In this document: positions 38,438-51,330 of the stretch, piece after piece
How positions within the stretch are numbered: position 1 is the stretch's first letter
Layout of the letters: the number at the start of each line of letters is the position of its first letter
Assembly (NCBI GenBank): GCA_027625915.1
Contig: JANTQA010000033.1
Location: 8,556,001 to 8,620,000 of the forward strand
DNA: 64,000 nucleotides
From: Anaeramoeba flamelloides
Taxonomy: Eukaryota > Metamonada > Anaeramoebidae
Reading direction: 5' to 3'
The notes under the pieces: model-generated
The model's input: the letters and a program-made list of their open reading frames with translations, nothing else
Databases searched by the model: none
Told to the model about the DNA's origin: nothing
Position numbers and translations under genes: made by a program

Positions 38438-40901
38438 ATAAGTTTCTTTTGAATTTTTTATTCTCTAAATACACGAAATTATATAATGGTTTTTGTTTTT
38501 ACCCTCTCTTTTACACTCAATTAATAAATAAAAAATTTCTGTAGATGTTCGATACTATCGTTATCATTCTAGTAAATTTATAATTTCGAAATATAAAATC
38601 AAAAAAAAAAACTAAAATAATAATAATAAATCTAAATAGGGGATAATATAATAAACCCTTAAAATATAAGAATTTTTTTTTTTTTTATTTTAATATTTGT
38701 AGAAGTGTTATTTTAACTCCATTTCACTCAAAGTTCCCAGCTAAAAATGAAAAATTACACTTTTTTTTGAAGAATTAACCAAACAAAAATTGTTTAGAAA
38801 TAATAAAATTCGGATTCGAGTTGAGATTCGTCAAAGAAATACCAAAATAAACTTTAAATTTCAAAAAAAAAAAATGTTGGAAACATTTTTGGGTTCCTTT
38901 CATTGAAATGTCTGGTGCAAATTTCTCAATTTGTTTGGGAAATTAAAATTGTTGACAATAAGATTTGTTAATAGTAATTGTATGAATTTTAAAAGAAAAC
39001 ACAAATCCACAATTTACTTAAAGTTAATTTAGAGTTTTCAAACTTTTTTTTTTTTTTTTCAAATTGACTTTTTAAAAAATAAAAAAGAAAAAGAAAAGAA
39101 GAAAAGGAAAAAAAAACAAAGAAAGGAAAAAAAAAAAAAATTGACAACATTAAAAAAAATTATTTGATCTAAAAATTGAAAATTTATTTTGAGAAGAATA
39201 ATGAATTAAACTCAATAGAATATATTCTATTTCTTCAATAAAATTGAACCACTTTGTCTGGAAAAAGAGTTTATATTGAAATTTTTATTTTTACTTTTAA
39301 TATTGATTATAAATTTACATTCAGGGAAATGCACTCTTCCATAGTATTCTATACAAATTCAATATGCTCTGTACCAATTCATATGCTTTGAATTTACCAA
39401 ATTGCACCAATTAAAAAAAAAAAAAATCGATTTTAAAAACCGATTAGGTGACTAAAATGAAGAGTATATAAAAAATAGGTCAAATTACTTTTTTGCTCAA
39501 ATTATTCACATTCAAATAAACTATTTTTTTTTGCACAGAACTTTTTTTTTTGATTATCAACTCAAAAATAATATTTGATGATCTTTTGATTTTTTTTATT
39601 TATGGCTGGGTTACTTATCGAAAAAATCATTTAAATTTCCGTTTTTAAAGAATTAGTATTGAATTTTCCACTGATCTAAAACAATAGATGAGGGAGAAGA
39701 TCTTATAAAGGTGTTTAAAAGGGTAAATTCCACTTAAAAGGGTTAATAATAATTTATTTGTTGGAAAGTCATTGCCAATATTTTAGGCTTAAATTTTTGT
39801 AAAACGGGTTAAATTTGTGAATGGGATTTTTTTTTTAATTTTAAATAAGCTAAAACAAAGGACAAAATTGAAGAAATGAATGGAAAATAAAATATTTGTG
39901 AAATTACTTCAATTTAGTTTGTAAATAACAAAAAAAAGAATATTTAATCGATTATCATACAATGTTTGAAAGATAAAAGTGACTCAAATTTAAAATTTAA
40001 GAAAAATAAATATATAAAATGGTTGCTATTTAAATTAAAAACCTTATTTTAAATAAATTTTTAATATATATTTAATTGTAGATATAAACTTCAATTTTTA
40101 ATTGAAGATTTTCCAAAGTCATGAAACAAAAAAAAAAAATTATTATTATTTATCAGGAGAGTACCATTAAAATATTTTTTTTTTTGAGAGGAAGTTTGAC
40201 ATTTAATATATACAGTGTGTATCACTTTAAAAGTGGAAATTTTGAACAAACTACAAGGTTTAAAAAAAATCAAAACTTTTGAATTTTTTTTTTTCAGATT
40301 TTTATTTACTTAAATTAATTTACGAAAACATTATTTTTCTTATTTGATATAGATTTTTCTGAGTTCCTAAAATTTATCCCAAAGTTTATATATTAGTTGT
40401 GAGAGGTATTTGAACAATATTTTTTAAAAAAATACAAATCATAATAGACTAAAAAAACTCCAACGTGAAAAAAAATTTTATGTCTTGGTATTCTTTTCGA
40501 GAAAAAATCACTTAAAATTAAACTTTTCAAATGATTTTAGTAATTTTAATATTATTCTTCAGATTTTAACATAATTTAAAAAATCACTTTTTTAAACCGT
40601 TTTAATATGGTCAACTAACAATAAGCCAAATTTCAAAATTAGGAGCAAACTTTTTTCTTATTATTATTTTCTTTTTTCATTTGTCTTTTCAAAAATACAA
40701 TGATTACACTATATTTTTATTTATTAATCTCTATTGGTTATTGTCTCTAAAAAATGTAGTAAAATAAATTATAATTCAATTAAAAAAACAATTAAACTAA
40801 TTTATATGATGAAAAATCTGCCCCTATTTTTGAAATCAAGCTTAAGTGTAATTATTATTATACTCTGGGTAAATTTTTAAGTGATTTTTCTTTGATAAAT
40901 C

Positions 40902-40902
40902 A

Positions 40903-40931
<29 letters not shown>
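40902..40931. repeat. (AT)n microsatellite
   Basis: A run of alternating A and T in the gap downstream of P0. Confidence 0.9.
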
Positions 40932-40935
<4 letters not shown>

Positions 40936-41639
40936 ACAAATATTAAAAACTATATTTCATAATAAATGGTCCAATATTTTTGTTTTTTACTTTTTTTTTT
41001 ATTTTTTTTGATTTGATTTTTAGACATAAAAACAAATATCTCTTGAGTATATAGAACCAAATATTAAAATAGTAATTTTTTAATTATAATAGATAACTTC
41101 AATTTATGACAATATTTATTTTCAAAATTTGATTTTCAATGGGACAATGATTTTGAAATGGTGTTTGTTTTAATAGATCATCATAAGAACAGCATAGATA
41201 AAAATACAAATAGTTGTAAATTTAAAATTCTGTTTACTTATTATCCTCTATTTAAATTACTCTATAAACAAAATATTTAATTTTTAATAAGTCATAATTA
41301 TTTTTGATACCTTGAGTAGCAAAATTAATTTACCAAATAATGATAAGAAATTTTTACCTTAATCTAAGTAGACTCGAAAATTATTAGAAAAAAGAAAAGA
41401 AATATTTTTTTTTTCGATATTTTCAATAAAAAAAGGAAATGGTCATCTGTAGTCAAATTCATTAAAAAAATAAAGAGAAAAAACGGGGAATTATTCGAAA
41501 GAAAAATCAGTAAAACACTTTATTTTTTTTTTTTAATCCCAAAAGAAAAAAACAGTAAACAAACTTACTTTAATAAATTTATATTTTAAACTGAACAGTA
41601 CAATATTATTGAAAATGATAATAAACTATTTTTCAGTCA

Positions 41640-41800
41640 AGGGACCCAGTTGTAATGTGTATAATACATGTGTTTAAAGGGTTTGCATAGATATTAGAAG
41701 AAAAAAATTATTTTGGAAATTTTCAAAATTGAAATCATTTTTTCACATTTTTACACATTTTTTGTTTTTTTTTTTTTCGATTTTTTTTTTAAAACGTCAA
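41640..41800 (+). repeat. Dispersed repeat, direct partner at 49070-49210
   Basis: GTGTTTAAAGGGTTTG is shared exactly, followed by a related ATATT...GGAATTTTCAAAAT(T)GAAATCAT segment and a T-rich end. Both copies are intergenic. Confidence 0.65.
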
Positions 41801-41970
41801 TTAAGTTGCAAAAAATTTTTTTATTGCAAGATCAATAGTTACTTGGTAAAAGTGTGTTATTCTAAGGTTATTCAAACCATGTAAAGATTGTTGAGAAATC
41901 TATTGATTTCTATTGCAATTCTATGAAGATAATTGATCTTGATATTTGTTTAATAAATGTGAAAAATTGT

Positions 41971-42074
41971 CACTTCATTTTCCTTTCCTTTTTCAAATAG
42001 AGACCACAAATACCAACAAACTCCGTTTGGGGGCTTGATTTCTAAAAGAAAAGTAAAGTATGGAAAATGAAGTG
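41971..42074. repeat. Short inverted repeat with CACTTCATTTTCC ends
   Basis: CACTTCATTTTCCTTTCCTT at the left pairs with AAGTATGGAAAATGAAGTG at the right around a GC-richer centre containing CTCCGTTTGGGGGCTTG. Possibly a miniature element; no clear target duplication. Confidence 0.55.
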
Positions 42075-43013
42075 AAAAATGTTTCATATTTATTATCCAA
42101 ATACCAGTAGAAGTTCAAAACGAACATCGTTGTTTTTCTCAATAGTCCCGAAAAAATTGAGTTTATCAATTTTTAAGAAAATCTATTGATTAATTAATTT
42201 TCTTTCAGACATATATCAACAATTCCCAGAGGTATATTATTCTTCCTATTTCTTATTTGTTCTTCAAATGGTCAATTCTATAAAATAATTGATATTTAAA
42301 AAAAACTTTGGGCCCCTTTGACTGAAACAGAGTTTATATCAAATTGATCATTTCTATTTAGATGTTTTCTGAATTCAATTTCGCATCATTGTATTGAAAT
42401 TTCCAAACACGTCAATTAAATTCTGAACAGGATCTTGTTTAAACATTTTAATAAAGATTTATACAACTATTAGTTTTTTAAAAATAAACAGACGATTCTC
42501 TAAATCTTTTTAAAAATGGTTGTACAATTTGAATTTTTTTGGAAAAACAAGAATTTAAAAAAAAAAAAGGAAATAAATAAGAAAGTGAAAAAATTCATAT
42601 TTTCGTTTTTTAAAGTTAATTTTCTTAAGAAATTCTTAAATTTTAAATTAGACCAATCATTCACACAATAAAAAGAGTTTTATTGATAAGTAAAATCCAT
42701 CACCAACTCGATCAAGGCTGAATTCAAAAACAAGAACTAAATTGAACTTTCTTGGAAATCTTTGAAAAAAAAAAAAAGCAAAAAAAATACAAATCAAAAT
42801 TATCTTTAAAAAAAAATCACAAAAATTTTTTGAAAATTTCGATTAACGTCTTAATGATGAGATTATTTTTAAAAAACTGGGAAATAAAAAGCCCAGATTA
42901 TAACATTAATGTTCTCTTCTTCCAAAAAAAATAACTTATTTTTATTTTTTTTTTTCACTTTTTTTTTTCAAAAATAAGTAATAATTTTAAATTAGCACTT
43001 ATCTTGTTTTGTT

Positions 43014-43763
43014 ATGTCGAATAGCCAAGAAGAAATCGAAAGTCAAAGTGAACCAAACACCTCTGATGAAGAAAAATATGAAAATGAAGAAGAAGACAAC
43101 ACAGAAGTTGTTGAGCAAGAAGATTTGGAAGAAATTGAGCAATTAATTAGCAATGGATCTCAAAAAGAAATGAAAGACTATATGGTTGGGCTTGTTTTTA
43201 ACACGAAGAAAATTGAAAAAAACCTGATGGATGTTGCAACAAAGGGTTTAGAATTGTTCAAAGAAAAAAATTCATTAATGACACAAGTGGAACAATTACA
43301 AGAAGAGTCCAAAGAAAGCCAATCACAAACAGATTTTTTACAAAATGTTATCAACCGGCTTGAGGACGATAACTCCAACCTGGAAAAAAAAAATGAATAT
43401 ATGCGACAAAAGATCGAAGAAGCTTGGTCTACAAATCAAAAATTTATTGACGAGCTAAGTGTTAAAGACCAAGAAGTTCATAAGCTTCGGATCCAATTAG
43501 AAAATGAAAACACTTTAAATTATGAGATTGAAAATTTGAAAGACCAAATCAATGAGAATAAAAAGGACAAGGAAAAATTAAAAACATTTAAAGACAAAGA
43601 AAGTGTTTTGCACAAACAAGTTTCAACCTTGAAGAAAGAAAAGGGTAAAAAATATTTTTTTCTTTTTTTGTTCTTTTTTATTCAAAAAAAAGAAAAAAAA
43701 AAAAAGAAAATTGATTCTTTTTTAATTTTCCAACAAGGAAATTTTTTTTTTACAACAAGTTAA
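43014..43763 (+). CDS. Coiled-coil protein with a CC1-box-like motif (possible dynein adaptor)
   Basis: The acidic N-terminus (residues 1-50, Ser/Glu-rich) is followed from about residue 60 by continuous heptad-rich coil to about 210. Residues around 78-92 read VATKGLELFKEKNSL, close to the AAxxGxxLLExNxxL pattern of the CC1 box in BICD, Spindly, TRAK and HAP1 adaptors, which contacts dynein light intermediate chain. This is pattern recognition, not homology evidence. A likely GT donor at 43645 ends the coil after KKEKG, and beyond it the frame becomes Phe/Lys junk, so the 3' end is unresolved. Splicing to 43736 or to about 43759 gives short tails; the gene may be truncated or have distant 3' exons. 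The ATG fits the preceding T-rich leader. Confidence 0.65.
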   Translation: MSNSQEEIESQSEPNTSDEEKYENEEEDNTEVVEQEDLEEIEQLISNGSQKEMKDYMVGLVFNTKKIEKNLMDVATKGLELFKEKNSLMTQVEQLQEESKESQSQTDFLQNVINRLEDDNSNLEKKNEYMRQKIEEAWSTNQKFIDELSVKDQEVHKLRIQLENENTLNYEIENLKDQINENKKDKEKLKTFKDKESVLHKQVSTLKKEKGKKYFFLFLFFFIQKKEKKKKKIDSFLIFQQGNFFFTTS

Positions 43764-43769
43764 ACTCTT

Positions 43770-45403
43770 TTTGGTAAAAGTGGAAATAAGACTTTAAAGA
43801 CAAAAAGGCAATTTGTTGAGTTAAGAATTTGAATGTTTAAGGTTTATTTTGGCCAATTTGTTCTTGTTAAATCAACAAATAAACAATATTTTGAAGCACC
43901 GAAGGAAATAAAATTACAAAAAGTGAAACAAATCACAGAAATTAACACAACCCTGAGGAAAGAATATTCTTTTAATAAGATTTCAAGCCATTTTTTGTTG
44001 CTAAAAAGTTCTTTATAGGTTATACCAATTTTAAAGATTTGCGCTCAACTGAAGTTTTTAGAATTAATAAAAATAGAGATCTTTGCTTATTTAACCAGAA
44101 TATGAATTAAAAAGATTTTATTTTTTTTTGATATGTAATTTAAGTTTTACAATTCCTGAAACTGGAAAAAAAATAACATGGCCTCCTATCCGAACAAGAT
44201 AATTTTTTTTCCAGTTTTTGGGATTGTAAATCTTAAGGGGGGGGGGGGTTAATTCCTCTAATTTGTTGTAAGATTTTCCAGAATTTAAAAGAAATTTAAA
44301 GAAAATTAATAAAATTAAAAAAAACCTAGCCACTTCACAGTACTCCACGGAACTTGACGACACTTCCCTAATTTCTAAACTTGTATTTAGAATTTTTTTA
44401 AAAGAATCAAACATATTTTTTTTATTATTCACTATGGATAATAAAGATACTGAATATTATTTTTAAATTTTAATTTAAAAATTAGTTTTTTTAATTCAGT
44501 AATCAAGACTTTACACACATTTTTATAAGATGGGCAGCTCCAGAGAAAATGGAAAAAGAATTTCTTCTTTTTTTATTAATAACAAAAGAGTTGACAAACA
44601 CAAATCCCTTAGAAATTTTGTTCTCTTCAAATCTTTTAGGCTTTTCAAACAATAAACTTTTTTTATCAAATTTTCTGTTTTCTTTCAAAAAGTTATGTCC
44701 CAAAAATCTCAAAATTTACAATTGTTTTTTTTGAAAACATTTATCGTTCTATGAGTCAAATCAGTTAAAGTTGAATGTACAAATCTTTAAGCATTTTATA
44801 TTTTGAATCATTTAATTTTTTGCACTTTTAATTTCAAAATTAACCAACCTTTCCTTTCATATTAATTAAATAATTTATAACATACATTTTAAACAGGAGA
44901 GACTCCAAAATTTTAAAAATTGATATCTCAAACCGCTTAAAACGAATGTACCCACCAATTTTAGTAACGATTTAAAAAACTTTTAACAAGTACCTTTTGA
45001 AAACAGTATCTTAATTTTTTTTTTCATCTTTTTATTTTAAATTTTGGAAAATGAAAAAATTATTCTGGAAATAATTTTTTTCATACAAATATTTGAGGGG
45101 AAAAAAATAATAATAAGTGTGAAATTATTGATTAAAAAAAGAAAAAATCAATATTGTACAAAATAAAAACAATAATAATAATTGAACATCTTTTACATTT
45201 GACCCTTATCAAGATTCCATCATTGAATGAAAGATAAAATAGAAACAATACATTAAAAAATATTTTAAAAACATAATAGTTTCACTTTTTTACAATCATT
45301 TTAAATTTTTGTATTCTTAATATAAAAGAAATTAAGATCAAAACAAATAATAAAAAAATATTAAACGATTCCAAATTTCAAAAAATAAATTAAAATAAAA
45401 AAA
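43770..45403. other. Interval with possible gene debris
   Basis: A 61-codon frame at 43833-44018 (EAPKEIKLQKVKQITEINTT) has coding-like composition and could be a 3' exon or remnant of the preceding coiled-coil gene. It also holds a run of 12 G at 44237-44248, unique in this AT-rich window, and the CACTTCACAGTACT repeat tail at 44310-44400. Nothing else is recognisable. Confidence 0.35.
44310..44400 (+). repeat. Copy of the CACTCTACAGCACT-type repeat tail
   Basis: AAAAAAACCTAGCCACTTCA, CAGTACTCC and CTTGACGACACTTCCCTAAT parallel the sequence at 30185-30240. Confidence 0.65.
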
Positions 45404-48400
45404 ATGAACCAAAAAAAAAAAAAAAAAACAATAAAAATCAAAATAATCATAAACCAATTATAGAGAAATTACATAAATCAAATAAATTTTCCTTAAAGCA
45501 ACAAAATTATTTAAGAGAACAACTTGATGCCAAGATTGATGAAAATAAATTACTTAAAAACAAATTTGATAACATTAAAAATTTAGAAAAAGAATTGGAA
45601 GAATTTCGAATTCATAATTCATGGCTAGAAAAGCTGTCATTAGAAAATCTAACATCATATCAATTTATTAACGATTTATCTATCAGATTCATTGAAAATA
45701 TTGAAAACAATATAAATATCAATGGGAATGAAAATGAAAATGAAAAGGGAAAGGGGAATGGGAATGAAAATAATCAAGAGAATGGGAAAGAAAAGGAGGA
45801 AAGACTGGAATTTGATAATTTTTTAAATCAAAATTTGCTTATTGAGGATTCCAATATAGCCATTCATCATATTAAAGACATGGTCAAAATGATAACTGAA
45901 AAAATTAACAGATCAAAAAGAAAAAAAGAAGGCCTTGGAGAAAGAATAAACAGTAATGAAATAAATGAGAACGAGAATGAAAATAAAACAGAAAATGAAG
46001 TAGAAATTGATATCACAAAATTCAATTTTTTAGAATTAGTGGATAGTAATGATAAAAGAAGGGTAGTTTATTTAAGTTTATTACTCTTATTACAATATTA
46101 TTTCACGAGATTAGAAAAAAAAACTGAAAAGGATCAAATATCAAAAAAAAGAATTAAAAGAAGAAGTTAGCGAATATAAAAACAAATACGAATTAGAACA
46201 AGACAAAGTAAATAAGATTACAAAGCGGTTAGAAGCATCACAAAATGATTTAAATAATTTGTCAAAGGGAAACACTGAATTCCAAGAATTGAAGAAGCAA
46301 TTAGAAAGTGAAATTCAAGAATCAACTTTAAGAGAAAATGAATTAAAAAAGCAATTAGAAGAAATCAAAACGACTCAAAAGCAAGTAACTGAAGAGTTAA
46401 AAGAAAAAATTGAAAGGCAAAGGGAAGAGTTCAATAAGGAAAAAATGAATTGGCAAAAAAAGAAATTAAGTTTTGAAAAGGATCTTGTAGAATTAAAACA
46501 AACAAATGAAAAGAGTATTAAGGAATTAAATGAAGAATTTGATGGAAAAAAAAAACAATATGAAAAGGAAATTAAGGAATTGAAAGATGAATTTAGCACC
46601 GCCAAAGAAGATTTAATTAGCCAGCATGAAAATGAAATTGAAGAGTTAAATTTTAAATTGGAAGGCACTGAAATGAATTTAGAAGAAACACAAAATAATT
46701 ATAAACGGATTAAAGACGATCTAAATAAAAAAACGAAACAATTTGAAAATAAAATGAAAAAAATGGAAAATGATTATCAAAATAAAAACAGATTCCAACA
46801 AGATCAAATCTCTTTAATTAAAAAACAACAAACGGAAATCGAAGAGCAATTGACCAATGAAGAAAGCTTAAGAAAAAAATATGAAAAGCAAAAAAAGGAC
46901 GCAGAAACAAAATTACAATTGTTGGAGAACAGATTAACTGGCTTCAAAACTAATAATGAAAATCTAAGTGAAAAGAATAATAAATTGCAATTATTAGTCA
47001 AGCAATTAGAAGACGAAATCAAAAACTTAAGAGAGCAATTAGAAGAAGCCCTTACACAGGAAATAATCATTACCAAGACGGAGATTAAGGAAAGTAAAAG
47101 CACAAGGCCAGCAAGGCAAGTGGATCTTTTTGAAAGAATGCTTAGCCATTGGATCAATAATAAATTAAAATTCGATCGTGACTTGAATCATTTGTTGCCC
47201 ATTGGCACCAAGTCACCAGATTTGGTCTTTGCCATAAAGGATGGGTTGCTATTATGTAAATTAATTAATGCGTGTGTGCCAGAGACCATCGATGTCAGGG
47301 TGATTAACACCTTTAATGAAGAGATCGATTTCGATTCAGGTCGGGAGTCCGTGTTAGAAAACCATACCCTGTGCATTAATTCCGCTCTGGCCATCGGCTG
47401 CAGTATCAAGGGCATCAAGCCAACATCATTAATCGATGAAGAGGAAACCCCGTGTATCCAACTGACATGGGAAATCATTAAGCAGGGGCTCTTGGCAAGG
47501 GTCAATTTAAAGGACCATCCGGAATTAACAGAATTAACCCTAATGGAGAAGGAAACAATGGAAACTCTCTCTAAATCAACGCCCGAGGAATTGATTATCA
47601 AATGGTTTAATTACCATTTATCATCTGCAGGCAACCAGAGCAAGGTTACAGATTTTTCTGATTCAATGAAAGATCCAATGCTCGTGGCAGTGTTATTAAA
47701 CCAATTGTCACCCAAAAGATGCCCCATTGAGCCAATAATACATGAAGAAGACCCAGACAGCAGAAACGAAATGATCGTCAAGAACGCAGAAAGATTAAAT
47801 GTCAAGGATTTCATTTCCATAGATACGCTTGATAGTAATAATGAAAAATTAAATTTGGCGTTTTTAGCAAACCTCTTACAAATTAGAAGCGGAATCATCC
47901 CAAAAACAAAAGAAATTAAAACCAGCTCGTTGCCAGATTTTGGAACAAGAGAGGAAAGAAGCTTTAGAAATTGGATCAATTCCCTTGGGGTGAACCCAAA
48001 GGTCCATAACCTGTATGAAGATTTAAAAGACGGTGTGATTTTACTCCAAGTGATTGATCATGTGCAGCCTAAAACAGTAAACTGGAAGCGGGTCACAATG
48101 AACTGTACTAACCCCTTCCAGAAAGTGGGCAATTGTAATTATGTAGTAGAATTAGGTAAGCAACTGAAATTGAGATTATTAACCACAGGGGGGGAAGACA
48201 TCGTCCAAGGTAAAAAGGTCATGTTGCTGGGCTATGTCTGGCAATTGATGAGATTCCATGTGATGGAAATCCTAAAAAAATTAAAGGTGCTCAAGGGTAC
48301 ACGGGTAGACGACTCTTCAATGGTCAAATGGGGTAACACCAAAGTAAGCAATTCTGGGAAAAGTTCTTCGATTAAAAGCTTTAGAGATAAGGGCCTATCA

Positions 48401-48649
48401 TCCGGGTTGTTTATAATCGATTTAATTTACTCCATAAATACCAGAGCTGTAAATTATAACTATGTTTCAGATGGTAATTCAAATGAAGAAAAATCAAATA
48501 ACGCCAGATACGCTATTTCCTTAACTAGAAAATTAGGTGGTACTGTGTTCTTATTGCCTGAAGATATCATCGAAGTTAAAGATAAAATGATCTTAACACT
48601 TGTTGGGGAATTAATGAGAATTGACCGTGTTTTAAAATCAAAAAATTAA
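45404..48649 (+). CDS. Coiled-coil plastin/fimbrin with four calponin-homology domains
   Basis: Actin-bundling protein of the plastin family. Four CH domains fill the 3' half: CH1 about 47120-47500 (HWINNKLKFDRDLNHLLPIG, DGLLLCKLINACVPETIDVR), CH2 about 47560-47910 (ELIIKWFNYHL), CH3 about 47945-48270 (RSFRNWINSLGVNPKV, LKDGVILLQVIDHV) and CH4 about 48310-48640. Usual plastins carry two EF-hands in front; here there is instead about 560 residues of coiled coil (45430-47090), interrupted by an Asn/Glu/Gly-rich stretch near 45700-45800. The annotated frame is not continuous. ATG 45404 leads into an 18-A run, after which the coding frame is shifted by one, and the frame shifts back between 46115 and 46150, where there are 9-A and 8-A runs. 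Homopolymer errors in the assembly are the simplest explanation. No intron is needed. The family call is firm; the exact start is uncertain. Confidence 0.85.
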
Positions 48650-49069
48650 TTATCTTTTTTTTCTTTTCTTCTTTCTTTTTATTATCTTCATCTTTTTATT
48701 TTTTCTTTATTATTTTTTTTTCTAATTTTAATTAGAATCTAATAATATTTTTATTTTTTTAATATCCACATTGTTTTATTTTTTTTTTTTTTTTATTTTG
48801 ATTTTTCATTATTTGAATTTTTTTTAAATATAATATTTTATTTTTAGCTTTTTTTGAAAATTTTAAATAATAAAAATTTTGTTCTTTAAAATTAATTCGT
48901 CTCTCTTTGATATTATTATTATAATTTTTTTATAATTATAATTTTTCAAAATAAAAAATTTATTAATCTTTCTTTCAATTTATTTTTTTGTTTGTTTTTA
49001 TGCTGTGGATTTTCATTTAAAGAGTTGAAAAAATGTTAAAAATTAATAAATATACAAAAGTATTGTCAA

Positions 49070-49210
49070 ATCAAATGTGTCCAACAGATACTTGGGAATG
49101 ACTCGTGTTTAAAGGGTTTGGAAGGATATTTCAATAAAAAATCTATTATGGGAATTTTCAAAATTAAAATCATATTTTCAAATTTTACTTTTTTTTTTCT
49201 ATTTTTTTGT
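49070..49210 (+). repeat. Dispersed repeat, direct partner at 41640-41800
   Basis: Shares GTGTTTAAAGGGTTTG and the following TTTTCAAAATTAAAATCAT-type segment. Confidence 0.65.
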
Positions 49211-51039
49211 TAAAACTCCTCTTCTTGGATTGAAAAAAAGAAAATTGTATCAAAAAAGATTTTTTTTTTTATTTCTCTTATAAATTGTTTGAGAAGGTTC
49301 AATAAAGTTCATTTTTCCAAATAACGGTTTACACATACAATGCTACAAATTACAGTTCATATTTTTTCTTGAAGAGTAAAATAGTTAATTATTACAATAT
49401 TTTAAAAATAATTAGAATCACAACTTTAACAAAAATAAAAAAAAATTTTGATTTTGACAAATTTAATTTTTTTGAAACAAAACGAGAATATAAAACACAT
49501 GTTATTGTACAGACTTTGTAAAATATTCCAATGTTTTAAAAAGTTATTTTCATAACTTTTATCTTTTTACAGAAACATTGTATTATTTTTTTGAAATGAG
49601 TATATTATTTTTAATCTAAATGAAAAAAAAAACAAGAGAATATAAAAAATTTATTAGTTTTTCTTAACTGGTTTAGAATATCTTCATTCTTTATTTTTTC
49701 TAAACAACAAATAAAGGTAGTTATTTTCAAAAACGTGGTATTGAAACCGATATACAAAACCAATTATCAACTTTAGAGAAATGAATAATCTTTTTTATAA
49801 GATATATTTTTCTCAATTTATTTTTAGTAAAAAAGATATAATGAATTTGTTAGATTTTTAGATCAAAAAATATAAAAAAAAAATTTGTTAAGGATTTTTT
49901 TTTTTATTAAAATCCCACCTTTTTGTAAGTTATAATACTTATTATGAAACATTATCATTGAATTTAAATTGTCTTCTAAAAAGGAAAGAAAAATAAACCA
50001 AACATAGAATGTTAGGAGATGAGACAAAATTGATCATATATTTTCTTCCGAATATTAATTAAATTTATTGAAATTTATATGAATAGGTAAATATTTTTTT
50101 TTCAAATATTAAGAAAATAAGCATTGAACTTTTATTATCGTAATTAGTTATTTGATAATATCTGTATTTTTTTTATTTGAATTATTAATTTGAATTAATT
50201 TTATTTATTGGGAAATATTTAAAAAATTTAATTATAATAAAATAAAGTCTATGGAAATTTATAATATTGGGTTTTTACTAACCCAGAGTAAAACTTAAGA
50301 TTGGATTATTAATTATTATTTAAAAATAATCAAATTAAAAAAATTTTCCATAGAGTTGAAGTTGAAATATATAGGTTTTTAAAAATGTATTCATCCAATA
50401 TTTTGAATTTAATGCTTTGATCGTTTTTCTTGTGTTTTTTTTGTTGAACATAAAGAAAAAAATGATTCCGAATTGTGCTCTTTGAATAAACAAAACAATA
50501 TTCTTTAAAATTTTAAAATAATTCTTCGAATTTTTTTAACCTTTGGTTGATTTTTTTATTAACATTTATTCGAAAAATTGGTTGTTTTATTTTTAAAGTG
50601 GATTTTGATTTGGATTCTCAACAATACTAAGATTTCTTTCTCCTTAGATCAAAGAAAATAAATTTTTTAAAATTATTCAAAAAAAATGCCATAGGTTGGA
50701 TTTTATACTTTTGAAATTTGAGAAAAATTAATCAATCTTTTAAAAACAATAATTTGTTTATGAAAATATCTTTAAAATTAAGTTTGGTTTTATTGTAATA
50801 AAATTTTGTCTTTGGTTCGAAATTTGAAGATTTGGTAATTGTTTTGTGTTTGAATTAAAATTTCCTACTATTTTCAAAATAACATATAATGGAATTTTTA
50901 ATTGGTATTCCATTATATCTAATTAGAAAATAAAAAGTGGTGTGTTTTTTTAGAGAATACCTCTACATAAATCGATCAAATAAATTGGCAATAAATCATA
51001 AGTAAATATGATATTGTTTTCTTAAAGTTCCACTATTAA

Positions 51040-51330
51040 AAAAGAAATCCTAAAAATGAAGGATCTAATTGGAATGAAAATTTTGACCAATCATAAACAC
51101 CATCAAAAAATCAAGAAAATTTTAAACAAATCGCATCCTATAGATAATTTACTGAAAATATAAGTGGGGTTTTACCTTCAAAATTGATTTAACTTTTGTA
51201 TACTATTGGGTATTTGATTGATATTTTACAATGAAACAACAGAAAGAAAAAAGAAATAAAATTTTATTTTGAAACACAGATTAAAGTCTTCTCATTGACT
51301 TTATTTTGATCACTGTTTAATATATTTCTT
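51040..51330 (+). repeat. Dispersed repeat, direct partner at 34531-34838
   Basis: The same ordered landmarks as the 34.5 kb copy, including TTTACTGAAAATATAAG, TTTTACCTTCAAAATTG, ATTTTGAAACACAGATTA and TTTATTTTGATCACTG. Confidence 0.65.

Larger units (their letters stand above)
38438..43013. other. Gene-free interval between P0 and the coiled-coil gene
   Basis: No supported gene. It contains an AT microsatellite (40902-40931), a dispersed repeat (41640-41800) and an inverted repeat of about 100 bp (41971-42074). A purine-rich A/G stretch at about 39070-39150 and T runs are simple sequence. Confidence 0.6.
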
